Assembly: GCA_021772915.1 (NCBI GenBank)
Contig: JAJFLB010000045.1
Coordinates: 1-64,000 of the forward strand
Length of the DNA: 64,000 nt
DNA from: Gammaproteobacteria bacterium
GTDB taxonomy: Bacteria > Pseudomonadota > Gammaproteobacteria > Xanthomonadales > SZUA-36
Direction: 5' to 3'
Part shown: one piece after another, positions 33,193-41,787 of the stretch
Layout: every line of letters starts with the position of its first letter
How positions within the stretch are numbered: position 1 is the first letter of the stretch
The notes under the pieces: generated by a model
What the model was told of the DNA's origin: nothing
The model's input: the letters and a program-made list of their open reading frames with translations, nothing else
Database searches by the model: none
Position numbers and translations under genes: made by a program

Positions 33193-34915
33193 TGCTCTAA
33201 CAAGGTTATTTAGCGGCCTGATGTGGGTGTGTGCAGCTGCTTGCCTCTTTTTCAGTAGCGCTGGCTTTGCAGATGAGCGGATTCTCGACTACCACAGCGA
33301 TCTCCAGATCCACACGAATGGCGGCCTGTTGGTAACCGAAACCATTCGCGTCAGGGTAGAAGGCAACAAAATCCGTCGTGGCATTTACCGCGATTTCCCA
33401 ACCCGCTACACCGACAGGCTAGGTAACCGATACCGCGTGGATTTTAAATTGCTGGATGTCTACAGAAACGGCAGCCCGGAAGTATTTCGCAGTGAAAATC
33501 ACGCCAACGGTATACGAATTTACATCGGCAACGCAGAGCGCTTGCTTGCCCATGGCGAGCACGAATATCGTTTGCGCTTTAACACCGACCGCCAATTGGG
33601 TTTCCGTGAGGGTTTTGATGAGCTGTACTGGAACGTGACGGGCAATGGGTGGATCTTTCCAATAGATAAGGCCAGTGCCCGTATCAATCTGCCTGCAGCG
33701 GTTCAGGAAAATGAACTGCACTCAGATTTCTATACCGGCGGCCTGGGATCAACCAAAAAGCAAGCCGAGTCACGCATTGTCAGTGGAACCGCAATTGAAT
33801 TCCAAACCACAGGGGGTCTGCTACCCAACGAGGGTCTGACGGTTGCTGTCAGTTGGCCGAAAGGGTTAGTGCAGGAACCCACTGCCGGCAAACGTTTATC
33901 ATATTTCATGCAAGACAACGGTGCCGGTCTGGTGTTGCTGATCGGAATACTGGTACCACTGGGCTGGTATCTGTGGGCCTGGAATCGCTATGGCCGCGAT
34001 CCCCGTAAAGGAATTATTATTCCCCGCTTCAAACCGCCAAAAGGACTCACACCAGCGGGTTGCTCCTATATACATAAAATGTCATTTAGCCGGCGGACTT
34101 TTTCAGCCGCAGTAATCAGCCTGGGGGTCAAGGGCTGTCTTGAAATCCACGAGGACTCAGATGGTTTTATAGTGCGCTCCAAAAAACAGCTTGCTGGTGA
34201 TGTGCCGAGCAAGGGGGAGAACGCGGTACTTGCCGACTTGTTTGAATCCGACACAACCGAGGTGGAACTGAACAATGAGAATCATGAAGTTTTTACAAAA
34301 GCACGTAGTGGACTGAACAAAACCCTCAAGAATGAACACCTCGGTCGGGTGTTCAATCTCAACTTGGTATATGCCCTGCCCGCCCTTGCCATAAACCTGG
34401 TTACGGTTGTCGTCGCCGTCAATTTGACAGCTGGCTTCGCGATCTGGATTATGTTTGCAATCCTTACCGTTATCATGCACCTGGTATTTTTGCTGTTGTT
34501 GCGAGCACCGACACCGGCGGGACGGCTCGTCATGGATGAGATTGAAGGCTTCAAAATGTATCTCGACACCGCTGAGCAAGATCGTCTCGACCGTATGCAA
34601 TCACCGGAAATGACACCAGAGGTGTTTGAGATGTTTCTACCCTTTGCCTTTGCCCTGGGTGTAGAAAATCACTGGTGCGATAATTTTGCCAGCAAATTTC
34701 CACCGGAAGTCGAACCCGGCGGTAACTATCACCCTCGTTGGTATGTAGGCCAGTATGCTGGCTTGGACGCAGTCAACCACATCGGCAACAAATTCACCCA
34801 GAGTTTTGCCACGGCCATCGCGGCAGCCTCCTCGCCACCCGGGTCTTCATCGGGTTCAGGGGGTGGAGGATTTTCAGGCGGTGGCGGCGGTGGCGGCGGC
34901 GGCGGTGGCTGGTAG
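33179..34915 (+). CDS. DUF2207 family membrane protein with Gly-rich C terminus
   Basis: The 578-residue protein has a signal peptide (LMWVCAAACLFFSSAGFA) and a beta-rich DUF2207 domain (ILDYHSDLQIHTNGGLLVTETI; RRGIYRDFPTRY). Membrane helices follow near residues 245 and 405-450, then a C-terminal tail of Gly and Ser ending in a run of Gly and a final Trp. The ATG at 33179 lies inside the lemA 3-prime end. DUF2207 proteins commonly follow lemA; their function is not established. The poly-Gly tail is encoded by GGC/GGT repeats. Confidence 0.85.
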   Translation: MSTCSALTRLFSGLMWVCAAACLFFSSAGFADERILDYHSDLQIHTNGGLLVTETIRVRVEGNKIRRGIYRDFPTRYTDRLGNRYRVDFKLLDVYRNGSPEVFRSENHANGIRIYIGNAERLLAHGEHEYRLRFNTDRQLGFREGFDELYWNVTGNGWIFPIDKASARINLPAAVQENELHSDFYTGGLGSTKKQAESRIVSGTAIEFQTTGGLLPNEGLTVAVSWPKGLVQEPTAGKRLSYFMQDNGAGLVLLIGILVPLGWYLWAWNRYGRDPRKGIIIPRFKPPKGLTPAGCSYIHKMSFSRRTFSAAVISLGVKGCLEIHEDSDGFIVRSKKQLAGDVPSKGENAVLADLFESDTTEVELNNENHEVFTKARSGLNKTLKNEHLGRVFNLNLVYALPALAINLVTVVVAVNLTAGFAIWIMFAILTVIMHLVFLLLLRAPTPAGRLVMDEIEGFKMYLDTAEQDRLDRMQSPEMTPEVFEMFLPFAFALGVENHWCDNFASKFPPEVEPGGNYHPRWYVGQYAGLDAVNHIGNKFTQSFATAIAAASSPPGSSSGSGGGGFSGGGGGGGGGGGW

Positions 34916-34921
34916 GGAGCT

Positions 34922-35389
34922 ATGACAGAATTGAATAAACAGCCTAACTCGGACATGTGTTTTGTCTGCGGCAGAAAAAATCCTGTCGGCCTCTATTTGC
35001 GGTTTCACGATGACGGCGAAAACGAAGTTGTCAGTGAATACACCGTGCCGGATCGCTACCAGGGCTATCCTGGTATTGTGCACGGCGGCGTACTGGCCTC
35101 AATGCTGGATGAAGTCGTCGGTCGCGTTGCAATGATTGGCGACGCACATCACTTCATGATGTCAGTTAAATTGCAGGTTCTCTATCGCCATCCGGTGCCG
35201 GTAGAGACCCCTTTGCAAATCAAGGGTCGCATTGTGCGAATGCGGGGCAGACTTGGAAAAGCACAAGGTGAGATTACACTGCCTGACGGAACGATTGCCT
35301 GTGAAGCAGCCATCACGCTTGCTGATATCCCGGCCAAATTACTCTCAAAAACCAATCCTAAACTGCTGAATTGGAAAGTGGACCGATAG
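34922..35389 (+). CDS. PaaI-type hotdog thioesterase
   Basis: A 155-residue single-domain hotdog protein with CFVCGRKNPVGL near the start and the active-site helix GIVHGGVLASMLDEVVGRVA. Family members hydrolyse acyl-CoA thioesters. It lies six bases after the DUF2207 gene and may be co-transcribed with it. The substrate is unknown. Confidence 0.82.
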   Translation: MTELNKQPNSDMCFVCGRKNPVGLYLRFHDDGENEVVSEYTVPDRYQGYPGIVHGGVLASMLDEVVGRVAMIGDAHHFMMSVKLQVLYRHPVPVETPLQIKGRIVRMRGRLGKAQGEITLPDGTIACEAAITLADIPAKLLSKTNPKLLNWKVDR

Positions 35390-35516
35390 GGTGAAATGAG
35401 CCAGAGACCAGACATACCGAGCCCCCACTAATTACCGCGAAGCAAACATTGCGTTACCATATGCACCGGGGCGCTCTGACCATTCCAGCGTGTGGCAGAC
35501 AAACAGGTTCACAAAA

Positions 35517-35981
35517 ATGATCTCTTTCCGTATAAACGACAAGACCATCCAATTCAAGGATGACCCGGCTACGCCCTTGTTGTGGGTGCTGAGGGATCAT
35601 TTCCAACTAACGGGAACCAAGTTCGGATGTGGAATCGGTGAGTGTGGTGCCTGCACAGTGCATATCAATGGAAAAGCCCAAAGTAGCTGCATTACGCCGG
35701 TTTCCAGTGTAAGTGGCAAGTCCATTGTTACGATCGAAGGTCTGGCACCCGGTGAAAATCAACTCCACCCGGTGCAACAGGCGTGGCTAGACGAGGATGT
35801 GCCTCAATGCGGTTATTGTCAGTCTGGACAAATCATGGCAACTGTAGATTTTCTGCGGCGGCATCCCCAACCCAGTGACAAAGATATTGACGACAACATG
35901 ACCAATCTTTGCCGTTGTGGTACCTACGTTCGCATCCGCAAAGCCATACACCGTGCAGCCAGATTGTCCAGGGATGCATAG
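35517..35981 (+). CDS. 2Fe-2S subunit of molybdenum hydroxylase (isoquinoline 1-oxidoreductase alpha type)
   Basis: The 154-residue electron-transfer subunit has a plant-type 2Fe-2S cluster ([12 protein letters not shown], then SSC). A second helical 2Fe-2S domain follows ([10 protein letters not shown], then NLCRCGTY). This two-cluster protein feeds electrons from the molybdenum subunit encoded next. The ATG at 35517 matches the family start MISFRINDK; a start at 35490 is less likely. It overlaps the large-subunit gene by eight bases. Confidence 0.9.
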   Translation: MISFRINDKTIQFKDDPATPLLWVLRDHFQLTGTKFGCGIGECGACTVHINGKAQSSCITPVSSVSGKSIVTIEGLAPGENQLHPVQQAWLDEDVPQCGYCQSGQIMATVDFLRRHPQPSDKDIDDNMTNLCRCGTYVRIRKAIHRAARLSRDA

Positions 35982-38283
35982 CAATATGTCCGAAACCCAC
36001 CAAGCCAGCTTACAACCGAACCCGGCACAGGGTGACAGTCAGACTGTGGATTACTCGCGACGCCGCTTTCTGGTGGTTGGTGCCACAGTCTCCGGTGGTC
36101 TCCTCCTGGGTTTGCCTGCCATCGCCCTGCCCAATCGCGGCAACGCGTCCCCGGATGATCGCCAAATCGGTTTTTTCATCAATATCCTTGCCAATGGTGA
36201 AGTCATCATTGGCAATAACCAACCCGAACTTGGCCAGGGGTTGCGTACTACTCTGGCGATGTTGGTAGCAGAAGAACTGGATGTTGATTGGGGGAAGGTA
36301 CGCATTGAGTCCATGCCGTTAGGACTGCTCAAAACGGCGGAAGGGTATACCTGGAAGTACGGTGGTCAGGGTGTCGGGGGAAGCACCGGGTTGACCAGCA
36401 ACTGGACCTTCATGCGTGAGGTCGGGGCAAGCGGTCGCCTGCTACTCATACAGGCTGCTGCCCAACTCTGGAATGTACCGTTGGAACAATGCACGACCAC
36501 TCCCGGTAGCGTCATCTGCGAAAAAGCCGGCAAAAAGGCCCACTATGGTGAACTTGTACTGCTCGCCTCCCGGCTTTCCGTACCGCAAAGCACAGCCCCA
36601 CTCAAATCCATGGATGATTTTCGCATCATTGGCAAACCACACAACAACAAGGAAGTCATCGACATCATCACCGGAAAGGCGCGCTACGGTATTGATACTT
36701 CCATGCCGAATATGCGCTTTGCGGTGATTGCTCGCTCACCCGTGCTCAATGGTCGGGTTGCCAGCATAGACGACTCTGCAGCACGTAAGCTGAAGGGTGT
36801 GCTGGATGTTTTTCACATTGAGGGCCCGGAACCTGACGCCCCATACCATATACTCGCCCACGGCGTTGCAGTCGTGGCAACATCCACTTGGGCCGCCATT
36901 CAGGGACGTAATGCCCTGAAGGTAAAGTGGCAGGAAAGCCCCAGCCGTAATGACAGCAGTGAAAAATTTTGGCAACAGAACCAGGAAATGTTGGCCGGAA
37001 CCGGTCAGATTGTTCACGACCAGGGCGATTTTAAGGCAGCGCTTGGTGTGGCCACCAAAGTAATTCAACACCGTTACGAGTTACCTTTTGTTTCGCATGC
37101 CCCCCTGGAGCCACAAAACTGCTATGCCTGGGTTCAGAAAGACCGGGCACATATTATCGCTCCCACACAAATGCCAAGCGGTGCGTCACGTGCAGCAGCT
37201 GCGGCCACGGGCCTTGAACGTGAGCACATCAGGGTTGAAATGTCCCGTGTCGGTGGTGGCTTCGGACGTCGGTTGAACAACGACTACGTCGCCGAAGCTT
37301 GTATTATTTCGAAAAGGACCGGCTGGCCAATCAAGCTGCAGTGGACCCGCGAAGATGACATGACAAATGATTTTTACCGTCCAGGCGGCACCCACGAAGT
37401 GATCGCCGGCCTGGATGAAAAGGGTTTACCCACCGCCTGGAGCCAACGGCTTGCCAGTGGCAGCAAATACTACCGTCGCCCGAACATGCAAAACGAAAAC
37501 CTGTGGGAGGCAGAGTTGTACCCGGACGACTTTCCGAAAGCCATGATCAAGAACTTCCGACTTGAATATTTTCACAATACCATCGGCTTACCCAGGGGCT
37601 CATGGCGTGCACCGGCACACACTGCAAATGCTTTTGTAGTCCAGAGTTTTCTGGATGAGATCGCTCACGCAACAGGACAAGACCCACTGGCGCTAAGGCT
37701 GGAACTGCTAGGCCGGGTTGAACAACAACCGTACGGCAATCATGGTGGCCCCACCATGACACCAGGACGTCTTTCAAGGCTGTTGAAGTTTGTCGCGGAC
37801 CGTATTGATTATGGTGCCGACCAGGCACCGGGCCGGGGCGTGGGCATCGCCGGACATTTCACCTTTGGTGGATATGCCGCGCACGCGATTGAAGTTTCAG
37901 TCAACCGGGCGGGAAGTTTGAAAATTGAACGCATTGTGGCAGCGATTGATTGTGGCTTTGCTGCAAACCCAAACGCAGTAGCGGCCCAGTTACAGGGCGC
38001 GACCATTGACGGCCTTAGCACAGCACTCAACCTGGAAATTACGGTTCGTGAAGGCCGGGTTGTGCAACAGAATTTTGATGACTATCCACTCATGCAAATC
38101 GCCCGGGTTCCCTCCCGTTTTGAAGCACACGTATTGAACTATGACGACACACCGACGGGGGTCGGAGAAATTGGCCTCCCATCATCGGCTCCTGCATTGA
38201 CCAATGCTATTTACAATGCCAGCGGTGTCCGGATACGCAGATTGCCTATTACTGATCAGTTGAAGAAAGCGATGGCCACCTGA
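35974..38283 (+). CDS. Molybdopterin-binding large subunit of aldehyde/isoquinoline oxidoreductase type
   Basis: This 769-residue protein begins with a twin-arginine signal ([19 protein letters not shown]), so the folded enzyme is exported to the periplasm with its small subunit. The molybdenum cofactor-binding regions are visible ([82 protein letters not shown]). Family members hydroxylate aldehydes or N-heterocycles such as isoquinoline. The ATG at 35974 overlaps the small-subunit stop; the ATG at 35986 is an alternative. XdhC and MocA maturation genes follow. Confidence 0.88.
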   Translation: MHSNMSETHQASLQPNPAQGDSQTVDYSRRRFLVVGATVSGGLLLGLPAIALPNRGNASPDDRQIGFFINILANGEVIIGNNQPELGQGLRTTLAMLVAEELDVDWGKVRIESMPLGLLKTAEGYTWKYGGQGVGGSTGLTSNWTFMREVGASGRLLLIQAAAQLWNVPLEQCTTTPGSVICEKAGKKAHYGELVLLASRLSVPQSTAPLKSMDDFRIIGKPHNNKEVIDIITGKARYGIDTSMPNMRFAVIARSPVLNGRVASIDDSAARKLKGVLDVFHIEGPEPDAPYHILAHGVAVVATSTWAAIQGRNALKVKWQESPSRNDSSEKFWQQNQEMLAGTGQIVHDQGDFKAALGVATKVIQHRYELPFVSHAPLEPQNCYAWVQKDRAHIIAPTQMPSGASRAAAAATGLEREHIRVEMSRVGGGFGRRLNNDYVAEACIISKRTGWPIKLQWTREDDMTNDFYRPGGTHEVIAGLDEKGLPTAWSQRLASGSKYYRRPNMQNENLWEAELYPDDFPKAMIKNFRLEYFHNTIGLPRGSWRAPAHTANAFVVQSFLDEIAHATGQDPLALRLELLGRVEQQPYGNHGGPTMTPGRLSRLLKFVADRIDYGADQAPGRGVGIAGHFTFGGYAAHAIEVSVNRAGSLKIERIVAAIDCGFAANPNAVAAQLQGATIDGLSTALNLEITVREGRVVQQNFDDYPLMQIARVPSRFEAHVLNYDDTPTGVGEIGLPSSAPALTNAIYNASGVRIRRLPITDQLKKAMAT

Positions 38284-38325
38284 GCGGCTGTCGAATTCAT
38301 CTACACATGTTGTTAGACTGCGGGC

Positions 38326-39414
38326 ATGCACCTGGGTCTGAGCGCATTACTTGAGTTTTACCAAGCACACCGCGAAGATGATGCGTTGATCCTTGGCACG
38401 GTTATCGCCACCGAGGGATCCACCTACCGCAAACCCGGCGCAATGATGCTGATCGCCAGCGATGGCAGCTACCGTGGTCTGATTTCAGGAGGATGCCTCG
38501 AGGCGGATCTCGCATTACGCGCTGAACAAGTATTTGCAAGTGGAGAAACCCTGGATGTCTGCTACGACATGAGCGAGGGTGATGACTTCGCCTGGGGTCT
38601 TGGTCTTGGGTGCGATGGCAGCATTCACCTGATGTTGCAGCGACTGGACGGCAACAACGGATTTGGTTTTCTTGAAACCTTGCACAAGGCATGGCAGACG
38701 CGCCGCGGTGGCATGCTAACCCTGGTCACAGCCAGCACCACTGCCACTTACCCATCAGGGTGTTTCTACCTTGATTGTGGCCCCGGGTTCAGAGCCTGCG
38801 AGCCAGAGTCATTACAAGAACTTGAGTTTCCAACCAGCCCGCTATCTTCCGGACCACAGGACAGATCCCGACGTTTCAGGCAGGAAACAGCTGACACTAC
38901 CGACGGTAAATTAAACCTGTTACTGGTACCCATCTTGCCACCACCGGTGATCCTGATATGTGGTGCAGGTCATGACGCGGTGCCTGTTGCCCGCCTTGCC
39001 GTGGAGATGGGTTGGGATTGTACTGTAGTTGATCACCGGCCCGGTTATGCTCGTACGGAGCGATTCCCGGATGCTTGTACTGTCCACCAATTGCAACCCG
39101 ACGAGCTCAACACACTCATCCGGCTCGATGATGTTGATGCCGCTGTTTTGATGACCCACCACCTGGGTCATGACCGAAATTACTTGTCCCAGGTGGTCAA
39201 AGCCGATATTTCATATGTAGGGCTTCTGGGGCCTCGTGCACGTCGTGACCGTTTACTGGATGAGATTGATGCAAGGAATATTCATGTTCACGGACCGGCT
39301 GGTCTTGACATTGGGGCTGAAATGCCGGAATCCATCGCCTTGGCCATTGTTGCCGAGATCCATGCTTTTCTGAACCAGCGTGACGGCAGTATGTTGACCC
39401 GTAGTGGTGTATGA
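38326..39414 (+). CDS. xdhC: XdhC/CoxI family molybdenum hydroxylase maturation factor
   Basis: The 362-residue protein has the N-terminal XdhC/CoxI domain (LGTVIATEGSTYRKPGAMML, GLISGGCLEADL). The C-terminal Rossmann domain reads ICGAGHDAVPVARLAVEMGW and is followed by LLGPRARRDRLL. XdhC proteins bind and sulfurate the molybdenum cofactor and insert it into xanthine dehydrogenase-like enzymes. It overlaps mocA by four bases, so the two act on the hydroxylase encoded just upstream. Confidence 0.88.
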   Translation: MHLGLSALLEFYQAHREDDALILGTVIATEGSTYRKPGAMMLIASDGSYRGLISGGCLEADLALRAEQVFASGETLDVCYDMSEGDDFAWGLGLGCDGSIHLMLQRLDGNNGFGFLETLHKAWQTRRGGMLTLVTASTTATYPSGCFYLDCGPGFRACEPESLQELEFPTSPLSSGPQDRSRRFRQETADTTDGKLNLLLVPILPPPVILICGAGHDAVPVARLAVEMGWDCTVVDHRPGYARTERFPDACTVHQLQPDELNTLIRLDDVDAAVLMTHHLGHDRNYLSQVVKADISYVGLLGPRARRDRLLDEIDARNIHVHGPAGLDIGAEMPESIALAIVAEIHAFLNQRDGSMLTRSGV

Positions 39415-40025
39415 AAACCCCTGAACTCAGCATCATCATTCCCGCAGCCGGTGCCAGCCAACGCCTGCGTCAGCCAAAGCAACTGATACAGTACAAAGGG
39501 AATACACTCATCCAGAATACGGTGAATTGTGCCCTGTCCCTCAAGCCCTGCGAAGTTATCGTAGTCACTGGCGCCAATTCACGAGCCGTCAGACAAGCCG
39601 TACCGCAATCCCCGGTAAATTGGGTACACAACACAGATTGGTCGATTGGAATGGGCGGGTCCATTGCGCTTGGCGCGAGTTCAGTCAATATGAGTTCTGC
39701 TGGTCTGCTGATTCTCCTGTGTGACCAGTGGCAAATCCAGGCACAGGATCTGAGCAACCTCGTAACCGCCTGGCGACTTGACCCCAAACGCATCTTCTGT
39801 GCGAGAGCCAATGATTACCGTGGACCGCCAGTAATTTTCCCGGCAGCAGTTATTGGGGAGCTTCAAAGTCTAGAAGGAAAAAACGGTGCGCGTAGCATTC
39901 TTGATACCCATGAGGATTCGTTGACTACCGTCCTCATTGAAAATGCCCAGTGGGATCTCGACACTCCCAAGCAGTTAAATGAAATGACGCTTACCCACAC
40001 CGACGCGAAAGGCGAAACTACATAG
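39411..40025 (+). CDS. mocA: Molybdenum cofactor cytidylyltransferase (MocA type)
   Basis: A 204-residue nucleotidyltransferase with the signature IIPAAGASQRLRQPKQLIQY, and DQWQIQAQDLSNLV and PVIFPAAV later in the fold. MocA attaches CMP to molybdopterin to make the MCD cofactor used by xanthine dehydrogenase-type enzymes. The start overlaps the xdhC stop (ATGA), closing a four-gene maturation and enzyme operon. Confidence 0.85.
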   Translation: MKTPELSIIIPAAGASQRLRQPKQLIQYKGNTLIQNTVNCALSLKPCEVIVVTGANSRAVRQAVPQSPVNWVHNTDWSIGMGGSIALGASSVNMSSAGLLILLCDQWQIQAQDLSNLVTAWRLDPKRIFCARANDYRGPPVIFPAAVIGELQSLEGKNGARSILDTHEDSLTTVLIENAQWDLDTPKQLNEMTLTHTDAKGETT

Positions 40026-40095
40026 AACCATTTGAGGGATGTGCAGACTTGGTATGGCCACCGGGATAGCTGCTGGCTTTTGCGTGGACAAAAAA

Positions 40096-40136
40096 AAAGC
40101 GGCGGGGACATCTTCCATGTTATCCCTGGCCGCTTT
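40096..40136 (-). terminator. Intrinsic terminator on the minus strand
   Basis: On the minus strand AAAGCGGC pairs with GCCGCTTT, followed at once by a run of T (40091-40098 read in reverse). Inner bases GGGACAT/ATGTTATCCC extend the stem. It ends a short transcript that would start near 40258. It also lies just past mocA and could end that mRNA. Confidence 0.75.
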
Positions 40137-40258
40137 GCGGACGTGTCGCCACCCGCTAAATACTTCCTTGTGTCTCAAGAACCAGTGAATCCTTTCACTT
40201 TTTGCAGAGTCTTCTGCTAACGAAACGTGGTCTTCCATGGCCAATTTCGTTTCTCGAT
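40100..40258 (-). ncRNA. Candidate short minus-strand transcript (sRNA or small ORF mRNA)
   Basis: A strong promoter (TATAAT at 40265-40270, TTGTGT at 40288-40293, 17 bases apart) and a strong terminator bracket about 165 bases. A reading frame from the ATG at 40238 gives about 45 charged codons (MEDHVSLAED...) before running into the terminator, with no good ribosome-binding site. The frame continues antisense to the mocA end, which makes coding less likely. I favour a small regulatory RNA but cannot exclude a small peptide. Confidence 0.45.
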
Positions 40259-40264
40259 GATTCC

Positions 40265-40345
40265 ATTATAGCCAATGTTGGCTAAATACACAAGTGTCTA
40301 TTTACTTTTTTGTCTAAACGCATAATTGTCTATAGACAGCGGCGG
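40265..40345. promoter_or_regulatory. Divergent promoter region with palindromic operators
   Basis: The minus-strand -10 overlaps a TAGCCAA-TG-TTGGCTA palindrome (40269-40284). Beyond it, TGTCTA occurs three times (about 40295, 40311 and 40327), the last inside the palindrome TGTCTATAGACA. On the plus strand TAGACA (40333-40338), 17 bases and TAGATT form a plausible promoter for the GGA-loop RNA. Two oppositely directed small RNAs would thus share this control region. Confidence 0.5.
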
Positions 40346-40369
40346 CTAAATTTGCTAGATTGTATCTCG

Positions 40370-40706
40370 AAAACAGGGTGAACACGGTTCAGGCCAATGT
40401 CCTCAAACAAGAATTTGACGCCACAACCTGGAAGTAGTTGAAGCAAGAAAACTGTTCACCGACTTGAATTCTCTTCTTGACAGATGATCAGGAGGAATCC
40501 GGAAGCAGGACGCACCGGTAAGTCGACAAGGATGTCGAAACAAGGGGGTTGGGGTTAACCCACCCCCTCGCACACTGCGAGATCTGTGTGTGAGCCAATA
40601 GATTTTATTTGGTGGAACAAGGATCGTTCCAAAATTGCGTTAGGGTTCGCCCTACTGCACTCTGCGGCTAGTGCCCACATGGATTGTGGGCACTTGTTTT
40701 AATTTT
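40370..40706 (+). ncRNA. Candidate CsrB/RsmZ-type regulatory RNA
   Basis: About 335 bases with many hairpins and no protein gene. Three stem-loops display GGA in the loop in CsrA-binding context: TCGACA-AGGA-TGTCGA (40523-40538), TGGAAC-AAGGATC-GTTCCA (40613-40631) and the terminator stem with loop TGGAT (40670-40694). GGA repeats also occur at 40491-40510 (AGGAGGA, CCGGA, CAGGA). Other structures are the GGGGGT...CCCCC hairpin (40544-40567), a TAGGG-TTCG-CCCTA tetraloop (40641-40654) and a 5-prime closing pair GGTGAACA/TGTTCACC (40377-40384 with 40453-40460). RNAs of this type sequester the translational repressor CsrA/RsmA. No GacA-type TGTAAG box was seen. Confidence 0.6.
40670..40706 (+). 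terminator. Intrinsic terminator of the GGA-loop RNA
   Basis: A perfect 10-base stem AGTGCCCACA / TGTGGGCACT with a 5-base loop TGGAT is followed by TGTTTTAATTTT. The loop carries a GGA motif, as terminators of Csr/Rsm RNAs often do. Confidence 0.85.
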
Positions 40707-40710
40707 CACT

Positions 40711-40737
40711 GCACGGTTGGCATAGACGCAACCGTGC
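40711..40737. other. Perfect hairpin upstream of DUF6502 gene
   Basis: GCACGGTTG and CAACCGTGC form a 9-base perfect stem with a 9-base loop, just after the sRNA terminator and about 190 bases before the DUF6502 start. It is not followed by a T tract; it may be an operator or part of the mRNA leader. Confidence 0.4.
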
Positions 40738-40922
40738 TAACAAAGGTACGTGCTTACAGGAAGTAGTTTAATTTAACAGTGCAAGTTATTGAAAAAGATA
40801 CTATCCTATTGGATGGGTAGCTGCGTCATCTGTGACCGCTTTGTACGGAAGCGGATGGGATGCTTGGCTTGCCGAGAAATGGAAATCGTTAAGTAGCACC
40901 AGGGAAAGTTGAAGTTATTGAT

Positions 40923-41777
40923 ATGGCGAGTAATTTACAAATGAATAAGGCTCCGCCCTCAACTGACGCTGCATCACTAACTGATGCTGTTGGACTCGTG
41001 CTGCGCAGAATTGTTCGGTTAATGGTGGGGACAATATCGTTTCCAGCACTAATGGAAATTCTGAAGGTTTTGTACGTTGAAGAAGCTGAAAAGAAACTAA
41101 AAAGAACCAATTCCAAGCCCACTAAGAGTGCACTCGCACTAATAACTGGTTTGGATACAAGGGTCGTGTCCTCAGTAGTGAATAGGCGCTACGACATTTC
41201 TCTAGAGCCAAAAAATATTTGTGCTGAAAACGCACTTCTTGATATGTGGACGAATGATCCCTTTTTCTCGGACGAAGATTCAAAGGTACCTTTGGTATTG
41301 CCAATTGAAGGGCGGGGGCGCACATTTCAAGGCCTCGTTCTTCGGTCAATTGGTAGGAATATAACAGTAAAAACTGTTTTGGATAGGCTTTTATCGTCAG
41401 GAAATATAAGAATTATTTCTGACGCTACAGAGAGAGTGGAAATGCTATCTTTGTTCTATTCACCAATTACTGACGACCGCGCCAACATGACCGATATCGC
41501 GTTTATCGAGTCCTCAAGAGTTCTTAGCGCGGCTATACATAACATTAATTCGGACATTGACTCCCGAGTTCCTCAACAGGGTAGATGGACTTACAGATTG
41601 TCGCCCACCAAATATGGTGAATTCAGGCAAGAAGTTAGATTATTACTTCAAAAACAGATTAAAGAAGGGGAAGCATTACTCGAAAAATTCGAGGAAGCTC
41701 AAAAGCAACCTGGTCAACTCACGGTTGGTATCGGCTGGTACCAGTGGGGAGACCATGACTCAGAAGGTATTGAATAG
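40923..41777 (+). CDS. DUF6502 family protein, copy 1
   Basis: The 284-residue protein resembles the product of 46143-47012 over its full length. Shared features are an opening helical segment (AVGLVLRRIVRLMVG, YVEEAEKKL), a TGLDTRVVS helix resembling a DNA-binding helix-turn-helix, a central LDMWTNDPFF motif and a C-terminal LTVGIGWYQW segment. I recognise it as DUF6502, whose function is unknown; the TDLDTRTIT-type region suggests a regulator. The ribosome-binding site is weak. It is followed after 10 bases by the GTG-repeat protein, so the two are coupled. Local base composition is AT-rich relative to flanking genes. Confidence 0.75.
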   Translation: MASNLQMNKAPPSTDAASLTDAVGLVLRRIVRLMVGTISFPALMEILKVLYVEEAEKKLKRTNSKPTKSALALITGLDTRVVSSVVNRRYDISLEPKNICAENALLDMWTNDPFFSDEDSKVPLVLPIEGRGRTFQGLVLRSIGRNITVKTVLDRLLSSGNIRIISDATERVEMLSLFYSPITDDRANMTDIAFIESSRVLSAAIHNINSDIDSRVPQQGRWTYRLSPTKYGEFRQEVRLLLQKQIKEGEALLEKFEEAQKQPGQLTVGIGWYQWGDHDSEGIE

Positions 41778-41787
41778 GAGAATAGAT

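Noticed and set aside
39975-40244. Minus-strand small gene over the mocA end
   Set aside because: The frame passes through a strong intrinsic terminator and then runs antisense to mocA; I treat the first part as a possible small RNA instead.
40370-40706. RNase P RNA, tmRNA or 6S RNA
   Set aside because: The conserved RNase P core, the tmRNA tag and tRNA-like ends, and the single long hairpin of 6S RNA are all absent; the GGA-loop pattern fits a Csr/Rsm RNA better.
40370-41777. Retron (structured RNA followed by reverse transcriptase)
   Set aside because: The downstream gene is DUF6502 and has no reverse-transcriptase motif such as YADD.
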